A DNA stretch of 64,000 nucleotides from Citricoccus alkalitolerans (GCF_039528175.1 NZ_BAAALH010000002.1:1798001-1862000); one strand, 5' to 3'; positions 1 to 8,028 are shown, counted from the stretch's first letter. Notes: generated by a model not told the origin, from the sequence alone. Numbers and translations: made by a program.

Positions 1-2
1 AT

Positions 3-137
3 GAGTACACCGCCACCATGCGGGCCCTGTTCCCCAAGACCCACAAGGTCACGATCCGCGAGGCGGGTCACTGGGTACATTCCCAGGCGCCGGAGAAGTT
101 CGTCGAGGTCCTTCGCGGCTTCCTGGAACACAGTTGA
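3..137 (+). CDS. alpha/beta hydrolase, C-terminal fragment (cut by window edge)
   Basis: Only the last 44 codons are present, in the third forward frame, ending in TGA at 135-137. The visible end contains AGHWVHSQAP followed by EKFVEVLRGFL. This is the usual end of alpha/beta-hydrolase-fold enzymes: the catalytic His lies in GHW, followed by a short turn and the last amphipathic helix. Substrate cannot be told from this part. The gene runs convergently into the macrolide phosphotransferase remnant, with 3 bp between the two stops. Confidence 0.6.
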   Translation, partial: EYTATMRALFPKTHKVTIREAGHWVHSQAPEKFVEVLRGFLEHS

Positions 138-140
138 GGA

Positions 141-1084
141 TCACGTTGAGCACTCGGCGGCGGCCTCCGGATTGAGCTGGGCCTGTGCCGCCTGCCGGTG
201 CTCGGGCACTCCGGACTGCAGGGCGAACAATCCATAGGCCACCGGGCCGGCGGCCATGATCTCCGCCCCGTGATCGCCTATCCGGGGCCAGATGCGCCCA
301 CCGCGGCGGACATACTCATCCAGCGTGGCGGCGAATACCTCCGGGGAGACCGCGGAGTGGTGGATCGCGAAGTCCTTGGCGGGATCGCCCACGGACGCCG
401 TCGTCCAATCCAGCACCGCGGTGATCTCCTCGTCCACCACGAGGGTGTGGGCCGGGTACACCTCTCCGTGGGTCAGGACCGAGAACGCCGGCCAGAAACT
501 GTCTTCTGCCAGCCACGCGGACCAACGGTCCTGGAGGGCGGGAGACACCTCGAACTCGGCACCCACCCGCGCGATGTCCTGCGCCCACCGGGTCCTCACC
601 TCATCCGGGTCGTGGACCTCGACGCCGGCCGCGGCGGCTTCGGCGGGATCGATCGCATGCAGTTCGGCCAGGAACGCCCCGAGGGATCGCGCATACCGCT
701 CGGAGTGATGTCGAGGTGCCAGACGGGGGCGCCGTCGGGGTCCAAGGTGAGTCCGGGTTCTCCGGGCAGGGCCGGATAGGCGATGAGGTCGGTGGCCTGG
801 ACGCCCCATTGGGGAACGGCCACGGACAGTCGCGGTCCGACCAGGTCCAGGACCCGGGATTCGACCTCGGCTCGTCTCAGGGCATCCGGGCGGCGCGGGA
901 TTCGGAGGACCCAGCGTTCCCCGGCGGAGCCGTTCGGACTGGTGGCGCTGCAGGACGCCGTGGTGGCCAGGGCCACGCGGAAGTCGAGGCCCATCTCATT
1001 GATGGACAGCGTGGACGGGTCGAGGTCGAGGCCATGGGTAGCCGCCAGGTCCACCAGTGGTGTGGTCAGGTCAGGACTGCGCAT
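141..1084 (-). pseudogene. macrolide 2'-phosphotransferase (Mph family), frameshifted
   Basis: Two overlapping reverse frames together give one Mph-like kinase of about 300 residues. The first frame (from 1084) carries the N-lobe, with NEMGLDFRVAL and RWVLRIPRRPD. The second (ending at 141) carries the C-lobe, with LHAID, HGEVYPAH, VLDWTTASVGDPAKDF and a C-terminal VAYGLFALQSG. Homology passes from one frame to the other at about 700-712, consistent with one missing base. Mph enzymes phosphorylate the desosamine 2'-OH of macrolides using GTP. The catalytic loop reads HGE where the family has HGD, so the presumed catalytic Asp is Glu. Either a decaying gene or a sequencing error at the indel; the Glu argues mildly for decay or altered function. 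Confidence 0.75.
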
Positions 1085-1185
1085 CCCTCCACCGTGGCAT
1101 CCCCGGCCCGTACTGTCACGGCCCGAGGAGAGTGGGGGCGGAGGTGGAAAGGAAGCGAGGTGAGAGGGAGAGGAATACGAGACGT

Positions 1186-2034
1186 CTATGCCGGGTGCAT
1201 GCCGGCGATCCGGTCGAGTTCCACGGACGTCGCCTGGTAGGCCAGTTCTGCTCGTTCCGCGGTGTGCTCAAGGGACATCAGCGCCTTGAGCCCGCGGACC
1301 TTGGGCCTGCCACCGGTGGGCAGCACGTAGACGGTGACACCCTCGGGGACGTGCTCCAGGGCGTGGGTGAAGCTGTGCCGGCGGGTGATGTCCACGTAGA
1401 CGTTCAGCGTCTGCACCATGGTGGTGGGGACCGTCATCTGCTTGTCGAGCTGGCCGGCCTGGAGCACGTAGATCGTCGTGGCCCCGCGGCGGATGGCCTG
1501 GCCCAGGGGCACCGAGGCGACCAGGCCGCCGTCGAAGTAGTGCTCGTGATCGATCACAGCGGGCGGCAGCAGGCCCGGCACCGTGGCCGAGGCGACGACG
1601 GCCGGCACCAGCGGCCCCGTGTCGAAGGAGCGCTCCGCCGCTCGCTCGATCGAGGTGGCCACCGTGACGAAGGGCAGGTCGAGGTCCTCGATCTGGGTGT
1701 GGGGCGGGAAGTGCATGGAGATCAGGTCGACGAGGGGCTTGGCGGACAGCGTGTAGGTGCGGCCTCGGATCACCCGGCCGGCCTGGCGGCTCCACGACTG
1801 GCCGAAGACGGCCCGGGCCTCGTCTGTCTGCCACATCTGAAGCATCTCGTGGGCCACGTCCGGGTGCGGGTCGCGGGCCACAACGGCGCCGTTGATGGCC
1901 CCGACGGAGGTGCCGACGATCAGGTCCGGGGTGATGCCACGCTCGAACAGTGCTCTCAGCTGCCCCACATGCACGGCCCCACGGACGCCGCCGCCCGCGA
2001 AGACGAATGCGGTTCCCGAGGATGTCGCTCTCAC
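1186..2034 (-). CDS. patatin-like phospholipase
   Basis: A 282-residue patatin-fold acyl hydrolase. Visible motifs are the oxyanion-hole loop GGGVRG (residues 14-19), the nucleophile elbow GTSVG (Ser43) and the catalytic Asp in FDGG (Asp168), giving a Ser-Asp dyad. No signal peptide is seen, so it is probably cytoplasmic, acting on membrane or storage lipids. An upstream ATG at 2166 would add 44 Arg-rich residues before the fold. The GTG at 2034 is preferred because a TACAGT -10 box lies 6 nt upstream (2041-2046), the same leaderless layout seen at many genes here. Divergent from the VOC gene. Confidence 0.85.
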   Translation of the reverse strand: MRATSSGTAFVFAGGGVRGAVHVGQLRALFERGITPDLIVGTSVGAINGAVVARDPHPDVAHEMLQMWQTDEARAVFGQSWSRQAGRVIRGRTYTLSAKPLVDLISMHFPPHTQIEDLDLPFVTVATSIERAAERSFDTGPLVPAVVASATVPGLLPPAVIDHEHYFDGGLVASVPLGQAIRRGATTIYVLQAGQLDKQMTVPTTMVQTLNVYVDITRRHSFTHALEHVPEGVTVYVLPTGGRPKVRGLKALMSLEHTAERAELAYQATSVELDRIAGMHPA

Positions 2035-2257
2035 ACCTCGACTGTATTCCTGCCGTCTGGAGGGTCCAAGGGCTCGGTCCCATGCCCTGCTTCTCGTTGA
2101 ACTGTCCGGACGGATGCGCAGGATCGGAGGTGCGGCCCTCTCCCCGAGGGAACATGCTGGTGTCACAGCCTGACCAACCAGTCACAACCTGAACCACCTC
2201 GAGTGGGGCGCGACACCGCCCCGAGAACGACACGGCCCTGAGAACTAGGAGCACCCC

Positions 2258-2707
2258 ATGAGCACCTCCCTTGCGACGTATATCTCCCTGCCCGGGCAGA
2301 CCGCCGAGGCGTTCGAGCACTGGCATGAGGTGTTCGGCGGCACGCTGGATCTGTTGCGCTATGGCGATATGCCCATGGAAGGCATGCCCTTCGAACCAGA
2401 CCCGAAGGCGGTGGCCCATGTGACCCTGTCGCTGCCGGGCGGCGAGCTCGCGGGCGGTGATGTCATGGACAGCAAGGACTACCCGATCAAGGACACCGCG
2501 TACTCACTGCTCTACACCGTGGAGAGCCCGGAAGCCGCCCGGGACCTGATCGGGAAGTTGATCTCCGGCGGCGGTTCCGAGAACATGCCGTTCGAGAAGG
2601 CCCCCTGGGGCGACTGGTACGGCCAGGCCTTCGACCGCTTCGGCGTGATGTGGGCCTTCTCCGTCGAGTCCGGAGAGTCCGTGGAGACCGGCGAAGCGGC
2701 CCCCTAG
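2258..2707 (+). CDS. VOC family protein (PhnB / glyoxalase-like)
   Basis: 149 residues with the layout of the PhnB-type VOC family: ATYISLPGQTAEAFEHWHEVFGG at the start (a beta strand, then the helix typical of a VOC repeat), a middle strand AHVTLSLPGGELAGGD, and the closing WGDWYGQAFDRFGVMW. Members bind a metal or small molecule and range from isomerases to resistance proteins, so the substrate is unknown. AGGAG lies 6 nt before the ATG. The 3' end overlaps the end of the convergent DUF808 gene by 4 bp. Confidence 0.85.
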   Translation: MSTSLATYISLPGQTAEAFEHWHEVFGGTLDLLRYGDMPMEGMPFEPDPKAVAHVTLSLPGGELAGGDVMDSKDYPIKDTAYSLLYTVESPEAARDLIGKLISGGGSENMPFEKAPWGDWYGQAFDRFGVMWAFSVESGESVETGEAAP

Positions 2708-3783
2708 GCCGGCGGCTCGGACTCCGGGTCTTGACCTGGACCCGGATCCGGGCCTTGCGCCGCGGGACGGCCGCCCGGACGGTGACCGGCCACAGCGGCC
2801 CGGAGGGACCCCTCCTCGTGGCCGGCGCCCTCCACAGCGTCCGACGCCTTGCCGATCGGCAGTAACCGGAGCAGGGGATGCAAGACGACCATGACGGCCA
2901 GGCCCCAGATCAACCCGATCATGGCGGAGCACAGCGTGTTCACCAGCCAGCCGAGGAACCCGCCTACGGCGGACAGCGCGGCAGCGGGCGCCTCGAGCGA
3001 ATGGACCAGGTCGTAGGGGGCATGCAGCCCCAGCTCGGCCGACTGCTGAAGCAGGATATGCCCGCCGACCCACAACATCGCGATGGTCCCGATGAACGTG
3101 ATGGCGGCCAGGACCTTCGGCATGGCCTTGACCAGCATCTCACCGAACCGCCGGGTTCCGTTGCCGTCCTTCTGTGCGAGGTGCAGGCCGACGTCATCCA
3201 TCTTGACGATCAGCGCGACGGCGCCGTAGACGAGCACGGTGATCGCAATCGCCACCACGATCAGTATGAGGGCTCGGAACCAGATGCTCTCGTCGGCCAC
3301 CTCGTTCATGGAGATGACCATGATCTCGCAGGACAGGATGAAATCCGTGGTGATGGCTCCCTTGATCACCTTGTCCTCGGCCTCGGGGCCCTTCTCCGTG
3401 GCCGGGGTCTGCTTCTCGGCATGGTGGCCGCGGAGCTTGTGCCAGACCTTCTCAGCCCCCTCGTAGCAGAGGTAGGTGCCGCCCAGGATGAGGATCCATG
3501 GGATGAGCCAGGGGATGAACGCGCTGATCAGCAGGAGCGCGGGCAGGATGATCAGGATCTTGTTCCGCAGGGAGCCCCAGAAGATCCGCTTGATCATCGG
3601 CAGCTCCCGTGACGGGTCGGCCCCGGTCATGTACTGCGGCGTGACGGCCGCGTCGTCGATCACCACGCCCACGGCCTTGGTGCCGGCCCTCGCGGCCCCG
3701 GCGGCGATGTCGTCCACCGAGGCCGCCGCGATGCGGGCCAGAGCGGCGACGTCGTCCAGGAGGGCGACCAGGCCGCCGCTCAC
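2704..3783 (-). CDS. DUF808 family inner-membrane protein
   Basis: 359 residues. The N-terminus (GGLVALLDDVAALARIAA, then VGVVIDDAAVTPQYMTG) matches the start of DUF808 (YedI-like) proteins. Several strongly hydrophobic segments follow, including KILIILPALLLISAFIPWLIP, ALILIVVAIAITVLVYGAVAL and the C-terminal IGLIWGLAVMVVL. Function is unknown. It starts with GTG at 3783, whose first bases overlap the stop of a small upstream ORF (GTGA), suggesting coupled translation. No in-frame start codon lies between this GTG and the preceding in-frame stop. The tail is rich in Pro, Gly and acidic residues and may be disordered. Confidence 0.85.
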   Translation of the reverse strand: MSGGLVALLDDVAALARIAAASVDDIAAGAARAGTKAVGVVIDDAAVTPQYMTGADPSRELPMIKRIFWGSLRNKILIILPALLLISAFIPWLIPWILILGGTYLCYEGAEKVWHKLRGHHAEKQTPATEKGPEAEDKVIKGAITTDFILSCEIMVISMNEVADESIWFRALILIVVAIAITVLVYGAVALIVKMDDVGLHLAQKDGNGTRRFGEMLVKAMPKVLAAITFIGTIAMLWVGGHILLQQSAELGLHAPYDLVHSLEAPAAALSAVGGFLGWLVNTLCSAMIGLIWGLAVMVVLHPLLRLLPIGKASDAVEGAGHEEGSLRAAVAGHRPGGRPAAQGPDPGPGQDPESEPPA

Positions 3784-3941
3784 CGGTTGCCCCGTGACTG
3801 GCTGCCCCGTGACTGGCTGCCCCGTGATTGACCCGGCCGTGCGGATCGCACTGCGGAGGGGTCCTGTCGCGTGGGGCCCGCCCGGGGTGCCGGCGCTACC
3901 GGGGCGGGCGGGGTCTCGCGGTCATCTCGCGTGATCGGCAT
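3780..3941 (-). CDS. candidate 53-residue leader ORF upstream of DUF808 gene
   Basis: An ATG at 3941 opens a 53-codon frame ending in a TGA at 3780-3782 that overlaps the GTG of the DUF808 gene (GTGA). A TATGCT hexamer at 3948-3953 lies 6 nt before the ATG, matching the -10/start spacing of the leaderless genes in this window. The peptide is Pro/Arg/Ser-rich and ends in three near-copies of a GSQSR pentapeptide, encoded by a 15-bp tandem repeat. I recognise no family. It may be a real small protein, a translational leader controlling the DUF808 gene, or chance. Confidence 0.4.
   Translation of the reverse strand: MPITRDDRETPPAPVAPAPRAGPTRQDPSAVRSARPGQSRGSQSRGSQSRGNR
3785..3829. repeat. 15-bp tandem repeat, three copies
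   Basis: Three adjacent 15-bp units (3785-3799, 3800-3814, 3815-3829) of the form ggctgccccgtgact. Units 1 and 3 each differ from unit 2 at one base. They sit immediately upstream of the DUF808 GTG and inside the candidate leader ORF, where they encode GSQSR repeats. Unit-number changes would keep the leader in frame. Confidence 0.9.
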
Positions 3942-4025
3942 GCTCAGAGCATACGACGACGGCGGCGCGTCGGCCCATGGCGGGGTCGGCGGCTCTCCGG
4001 TCGACCCGTCCGGTCACCCGTCCGG

Positions 4026-4333
4026 TCACACGTCCCGCCGGATGAGTTCGTCCAGGGCGACGGGGGAGAGCAGGTACGGGGCGACCTCCAGCACGGTGAA
4101 CGCTCCGCTCTTCCCCTCGGCCCGGAGTCGGGCGGCGGCCCGGCCGTAGGCGACCTGGGAGGCGGCGGTGAGGCGACCGGGAACACCGGGGTGTCCGTGT
4201 CCAGCTCAGAACGTCGGGAGAAAATTCCCACCAGGTCCATGTCCGGCTGGGTGCGGATCAGCTTCTCCACGCTCTTGCCGAGGTTGCCGTATCCGACGAT
4301 GGCGGCCCGGATACTCAGGGGGGAGCTCGACAT
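4026..4333 (-). pseudogene. ddh: meso-diaminopimelate D-dehydrogenase remnant (large internal deletion)
   Basis: The first 54 codons from the ATG at 4333 are a clear Ddh N-terminus: the Rossmann loop AIVGYGNLGKSVEKLI, then QPDMDLVGIFSRR and LDTDTPVFPVA. The sequence then jumps, out of frame, to the Ddh C-terminus at about 4165: TAASQVAYGRAAARLRAEGKSGAFTVLEVAPYLLSP, ending LDELIRRDV and a stop at 4026-4028. The intact enzyme is about 320 residues; about 230 central codons, with the DAP-binding and dimer regions, are missing. Ddh reductively aminates tetrahydrodipicolinate directly to meso-DAP. An AAAGGGG Shine-Dalgarno still precedes the ATG. No function is possible from this remnant. Confidence 0.88.
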
Positions 4334-4640
4334 GGGTGGGAGCCCCTTTCTGTTCAGGTGGGTGCAGGTGTGCAGGTACGCGGTCCTCCTCATCGAAGGT
4401 GTTGAATCGTCGGTGCTGTCCCGGTCGGCCAGGGAATAGCCGCGTCGGACGAGGGGTTCAACCTTGGTAGAATCATCACACGGCGTCACGGGACCACCGG
4501 TCCCCATCGATCCGCATCCGGTCAGCCTCGGTTTCCCCTGGGCCTGCCGGTCGATCGGTCCGGGACGCCGAGCATCCGCTTCCATGGACGCGAAACCGGT
4601 CGAGGACTTCCCATGGACACATCTTGGAGGTTTCTTCGTC
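4334..4640. other. intergenic region between ddh remnant and PACE gene
   Basis: 307 bp without a convincing gene. It holds the old ddh ribosome site at its left edge and, on the forward strand, a possible -10 TAGAAT at 4468-4473 that could serve the efflux gene through a leader of about 165 nt. A forward open frame begins at 4464 but its first 59 codons show no conservation features. GGAGG at 4626-4630 is the PACE ribosome site. Confidence 0.4.
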
Positions 4641-5216
4641 ATGCCCAGCACTGCGCCCCACCCTGCCAGTGAGCCCTCACCCGACTCCACTGTCGACTCA
4701 GCCAGCGACTCCATCGTCGACCCCACGTCAGACGCCGCCCAACGTGAGGTGCCCTTGGCCCCCGGTGGCCGCCGGGCCCTGATCGGTCGCCGTGTCTTCC
4801 CGACGCCGGCCGTTCGCCGTGTGGTCTACGCCGTCATCTTCGAGGCGCTCGCCATCGGCTTCACCACGGTCATCCTCTCGCTGCTGGGCAACCCGGCCGG
4901 CGCCAGCGCCGCCGTCGGGGTGTTGTCCTCGGTGGTGGCCCTGATCTGGAACATGGTGTTCAACACGCTGTTCGAGCGCTGGGAGCGGCATTCGGGTCAC
5001 ACCGGCCGGCCTCTGCGGATCCGCCTGCTGCACACGCTGCTGTTCGAGCTCGGCCTGGTGATTGTCCTGGTGCCTGCCGTCGCGGTGCTGCTGCAGGTCA
5101 GCCTGTGGGAGGCCTTCCTCTACGAGGCGGCCCTGATCGTCTTCTTCCTCATCTACAACGCGGTGTACGCCTGGCTCTTCGACCGCGTATTCGGGCTGCC
5201 TGACTCCGCGCAGTAG
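4641..5216 (+). CDS. PACE-family multidrug/biocide efflux transporter
   Basis: 191 residues with the two tandem bacterial transmembrane pair (BTP) repeats of PACE pumps: RRVVYAVIFEALAIGFTTVIL ... IWNMVFNTLFERWE, then RLLHTLLFELGLVIVLVPAVAVLL ... IYNAVYAWLFDRVFG. That makes four membrane helices. The prototype AceI exports chlorhexidine and short-chain diamines using the proton gradient. About 40 Ser/Pro/Asp-rich residues precede the first helix, longer than in proteobacterial members. The ATG at 4641 is chosen because GGAGG at 4626-4630 is well spaced; the longer frame from 4464 lacks this. Convergent with the second patatin gene, 30 bp apart. Confidence 0.85.
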   Translation: MPSTAPHPASEPSPDSTVDSASDSIVDPTSDAAQREVPLAPGGRRALIGRRVFPTPAVRRVVYAVIFEALAIGFTTVILSLLGNPAGASAAVGVLSSVVALIWNMVFNTLFERWERHSGHTGRPLRIRLLHTLLFELGLVIVLVPAVAVLLQVSLWEAFLYEAALIVFFLIYNAVYAWLFDRVFGLPDSAQ

Positions 5217-5246
5217 CGGTCAGCCCGCATCGATCGGACGGCAGCT

Positions 5247-6140
5247 TCACACCGCCGGCAAGCCGAGGAACTCCCGGATGGCCGGCAGTTCCCGGCGAGC
5301 CTGCGCCAGCCCGGCCTCGTGCGCGGCGGCGAGCTTGACCACGTCCTTCTCGCCATTGGACACCGGCATGGTCACCGGCACGAAGAGGTAGGCGCGGCCC
5401 TCCCGCTCGAGCTCGAACAAGCGCTCCCGCGTCGCGTTGTACCGCTGCCACCGGGTGAGCAGGGCCTCGGCGATCGCCGGGTGCTTGCGGAAGTAGCGAA
5501 GGTAGAACCGGGGAAACCGTTCGGGGGCCTTGACGTAGCCGCGTTCCCGGGTGAGCACCGCTAGGAACCGTTCGTGGCCGGCGTCGACGGCAGCGGACAG
5601 GGGGATCCCGCCGTCCGGACCCAGGGCCCCGTCCACGTAGGTCCGACCGTTCAGCCGCACCGGCGGCATGAGAACCGGCATCGTGGAGGAGGCGCGGACC
5701 CGCACCATCAGGTCGGGGAGCTCCTGGATGTCCTCGCGGCCCCACCAGATGGCCTGACCGGACTCGGCGTCGAACGCACCCAGACGCAGCGTCGCAGGGT
5801 TGGCCAGGAAGGTCTCCCACGGGTAGGGGAGGGCCTGATCCGGCAGGCCGGTCTCCTCATAGATGTACTTGGCGTTGAACAGGCCGTCACCGCGCAGGAA
5901 TGTCTTCCAGTTGCCGAACTTCGGGTCGGCGGCGAAGTCCACGAACGAATGCCGCGCCCGCCACGGATCCCTCGCCAGGTAGTTGGCTGTATTGGACGAG
6001 CCGGCCGAGATACCGGCCACGAAGTCCAGGTGGATACCCGATTCAAGGAGGGCGACCGCCACGGCGGACGTATAGGATGCCCGCATTCCGCCGCCCTCGA
6101 AGAGCAGTGCGGTATCGGTGACATTGCTGCGCAGTTCCAC
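5247..6140 (-). CDS. patatin-like phospholipase (YjjU/RssA-like subgroup)
   Basis: 297 residues. Oxyanion loop GGGMRA (16-21), nucleophile elbow GISAGS (Ser45) and a later YVDGALGPDGGIPL carrying the catalytic Asp. Unlike the first patatin it has Ala instead of Gly after the Arg, and a long C-terminal part rich in aromatic residues (RFPRFYLRYFRKHP), as in YjjU-type proteins. No signal peptide, so probably cytoplasmic or membrane-peripheral. The GTG start at 6140 is fixed by a TAGGCT -10 box 6 nt upstream (6147-6152). It is transcribed divergently from tpx with only 31 bp between start codons. Confidence 0.87.
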   Translation of the reverse strand: MELRSNVTDTALLFEGGGMRASYTSAVAVALLESGIHLDFVAGISAGSSNTANYLARDPWRARHSFVDFAADPKFGNWKTFLRGDGLFNAKYIYEETGLPDQALPYPWETFLANPATLRLGAFDAESGQAIWWGREDIQELPDLMVRVRASSTMPVLMPPVRLNGRTYVDGALGPDGGIPLSAAVDAGHERFLAVLTRERGYVKAPERFPRFYLRYFRKHPAIAEALLTRWQRYNATRERLFELEREGRAYLFVPVTMPVSNGEKDVVKLAAAHEAGLAQARRELPAIREFLGLPAV

Positions 6141-6171
6141 CTCGCCAGCCTAAACCGCTAGGTTGGAGCGC
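6141..6171. promoter_or_regulatory. divergent overlapping promoters for patatin gene and tpx
   Basis: Within 31 bp lie two face-to-face -10 boxes. TAGGCT on the minus strand (6147-6152) is 6 nt from the patatin GTG. TAGGTT on the plus strand (6159-6164) is 7 nt from the tpx ATG. The -35 region of each must fall over the other gene's first codons. Both transcripts would be leaderless, although tpx also has GGAG 4 nt before its ATG. Confidence 0.65.
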
Positions 6172-6672
6172 ATGGCAATCACCGCATTCAAGTCCAGCCC
6201 CGTCAACACCGTCGGGGAGCTGCCCGCCGAGGGCGCCCCCGCCCCCGCCTTCACCCTCACCGGGTCCGACCTGGCTCCGATCACCCTGGAGTCCCTGGCC
6301 GGACGCACGATCGTGCTGAACATCTTCCCCTCCATGGACACCGGCGTCTGCGCCCAGTCCGTCCGCACGTTCAACAAGGCGGCCGCTGACCTGGAGAACA
6401 CCACCGTGGTGGCCGTCTCCGCGGACCTGCCCTTCGCCGCCGGCCGCTTCTGCACCGCCGAGGGAATCGAGCACGTCACCACCGGCTCGGTGTTCCGGTC
6501 CACCTTCGGCGAGGACTACGGGGTCACCCTGGCCGACGGTCCCATGGTCGGCCTGCTGGCGCGCGCTGTCATCGTGATCGACCCGCAGGGGACGGTGACC
6601 TACACCGAGGTGGTCCCGGAGATCACCACCGAACCGGACTACGACTCCGCCCTGGCCGCCGTCCGCGGCTGA
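6172..6672 (+). CDS. tpx: thiol peroxidase
   Basis: 166 residues of the Tpx class of atypical 2-Cys peroxiredoxins, which reduce H2O2 and alkyl hydroperoxides with thioredoxin as electron donor. The peroxidatic Cys60 sits in SMDTGVC and the resolving Cys94 in AGRFC, the same spacing as in E. coli Tpx (61/95). The fold is complete from NTVGELPAEG to the C-terminal TEPDYDSALAAV. Start at 6172 rather than the in-frame ATG at 6163, because the -10 box and GGAG both point to 6172. A perfect hairpin 69 bp downstream may terminate its transcript. Confidence 0.95.
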   Translation: MAITAFKSSPVNTVGELPAEGAPAPAFTLTGSDLAPITLESLAGRTIVLNIFPSMDTGVCAQSVRTFNKAAADLENTTVVAVSADLPFAAGRFCTAEGIEHVTTGSVFRSTFGEDYGVTLADGPMVGLLARAVIVIDPQGTVTYTEVVPEITTEPDYDSALAAVRG

Positions 6673-6720
6673 TCTCGTTCCGCCCGGTCCACCACGTCCC
6701 GTTCTCATCACCGGAGTACC

Positions 6721-8028
6721 GTGAACGACCCTGAGAACACGGGGGATCCCGACCGCCCGCCGGTCGGGATCCCCCGCTTTCCGGACCGGCCGCCCGCGGT
6801 CGGCCCGATCTATGGCGTGCCCGAGCAGCGGTATCAGCCCCCGCCCCAACAGCCGCACGAGCCCGCCCACCCACAGCCACGCCCTCGACGCCGGAGCCCC
6901 GCCTACCGTCTGATCGTCGCCTCGGGATTCCTGGCCGCAACCATCCTGGCCGGTGGCGTGGGCCTGTTGGTTTTCGAGGAGATCCGGGACATCGTGGCGG
7001 CGCAGGATCACGGACCGGCGCTACCGGCCACCGGAGGCGTCCCCCTCGGCGAGGCCCTGCAGCACAGCCACGAGGGGATCCAGGTGGACTGGGCGGCCGG
7101 CCCGAACCTAGGTGACGCCGGCCTGGACCAGGGCTCCCGGGTCACGGATGCCCCGGGGGTGCTCATGGTGGACACCCAGTTGATGAGCGGTATGGGCACC
7201 GGGACAGGCGTCGTCCTCACCGGCGACGGACTGGCCATCACCAACTACCACGTCGTCGAGGACGCCTCCGATGTCACGGTGACCGTCGCTGACTCCGGCG
7301 AGGTCTACACGGCCATAGTGCTGGGACGCGATTCCCTGCATGATGTCGCCGTGCTGCAGATCGAGAACGCACCCTCCCTGGCAACGGCCTCCATCAACAC
7401 CGAACTACCGGACCGGGGCGAACCCACGGCCGCCGTCGGCAACGGTGGTGGCCAGGGCTACCTCACTGCCGTGACGGGTGATTTGACGGGACTGGACGAG
7501 TCGATCGTGGCCTCCTCCGGTGCCCCCGACGACATGTCCCGGCTGTCGGGTCTCATCGAGACCAGCGCGGACGTGATTCCGGGCTACTCGGGCGGCCCCT
7601 TGGTGGATGGGGACGGCCAGGTCATCGGCATCACCACGGCGGCATCCCAGGGCGAGACCGCCGAGGAAGTGGACGGGTATGCGATTCCCGTGACCGTGGC
7701 CCTGGAGGTGGTGGAGCAGGTCCTCTCCGGTGAGGAGACAGACTCCGTCAGCATCGGGATGGACGGTGCCCTGGGCATCGTGGTGGGCACCGAACAGGAG
7801 CAGGCGGTCGTCATCGAGGTGACGCCGGGCTCCTCGGCCGAACAGCTCGGCCTCCGGGAACGGGACATCGTCCGCACCGTGGACGGCCAGCCCGTGACCT
7901 CGGCCGCCGAACTCTCGCAGATCGTCAACGACCACAACGTGGGGGATGTCATCACTGTCGAATGGACCACGGAGGCAGGCGAAGACCGGTCAGGTGAGGC
8001 CACCCTGCAGGAGGCTGTCGTCTACTGA
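6721..8028 (+). CDS. HtrA-like membrane-anchored serine protease with PDZ domain
   Basis: 435 residues. A Pro-rich cytoplasmic head (1-60) is followed by one membrane helix (about 65-86, LIVASGFLAATILAGGVGLLV), then an extracytoplasmic trypsin-like domain and a C-terminal PDZ domain (about 345-430). The triad is visible: His in TNYHVVED, Asp in DSLHDVAVL, Ser in GYSGGPLV. Such proteases degrade or refold misfolded envelope proteins. The GTG start has GGAG 4 nt before it. A perfect 14-bp inverted repeat occupies codons 7-19, so a downstream start (for example GTG at 6817) is possible. This may be the htrA gene that is absent from the anti-sigma/tatB locus. Confidence 0.85.
   Translation: MNDPENTGDPDRPPVGIPRFPDRPPAVGPIYGVPEQRYQPPPQQPHEPAHPQPRPRRRSPAYRLIVASGFLAATILAGGVGLLVFEEIRDIVAAQDHGPALPATGGVPLGEALQHSHEGIQVDWAAGPNLGDAGLDQGSRVTDAPGVLMVDTQLMSGMGTGTGVVLTGDGLAITNYHVVEDASDVTVTVADSGEVYTAIVLGRDSLHDVAVLQIENAPSLATASINTELPDRGEPTAAVGNGGGQGYLTAVTGDLTGLDESIVASSGAPDDMSRLSGLIETSADVIPGYSGGPLVDGDGQVIGITTAASQGETAEEVDGYAIPVTVALEVVEQVLSGEETDSVSIGMDGALGIVVGTEQEQAVVIEVTPGSSAEQLGLRERDIVRTVDGQPVTSAAELSQIVNDHNVGDVITVEWTTEAGEDRSGEATLQEAVVY
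6741..6775. terminator. perfect GC-rich hairpin at the start of the protease ORF
   Basis: Arms 6741-6754 and 6762-6775 are a perfect 14-bp inverted repeat (gggggatcccgacc and its complement) with a 7-nt loop, followed by gcttt. It resembles a terminator for the upstream tpx transcript but lies inside the protease reading frame at codons 7-19. It could reduce read-through from tpx or restrain translation of the protease. Confidence 0.55.
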
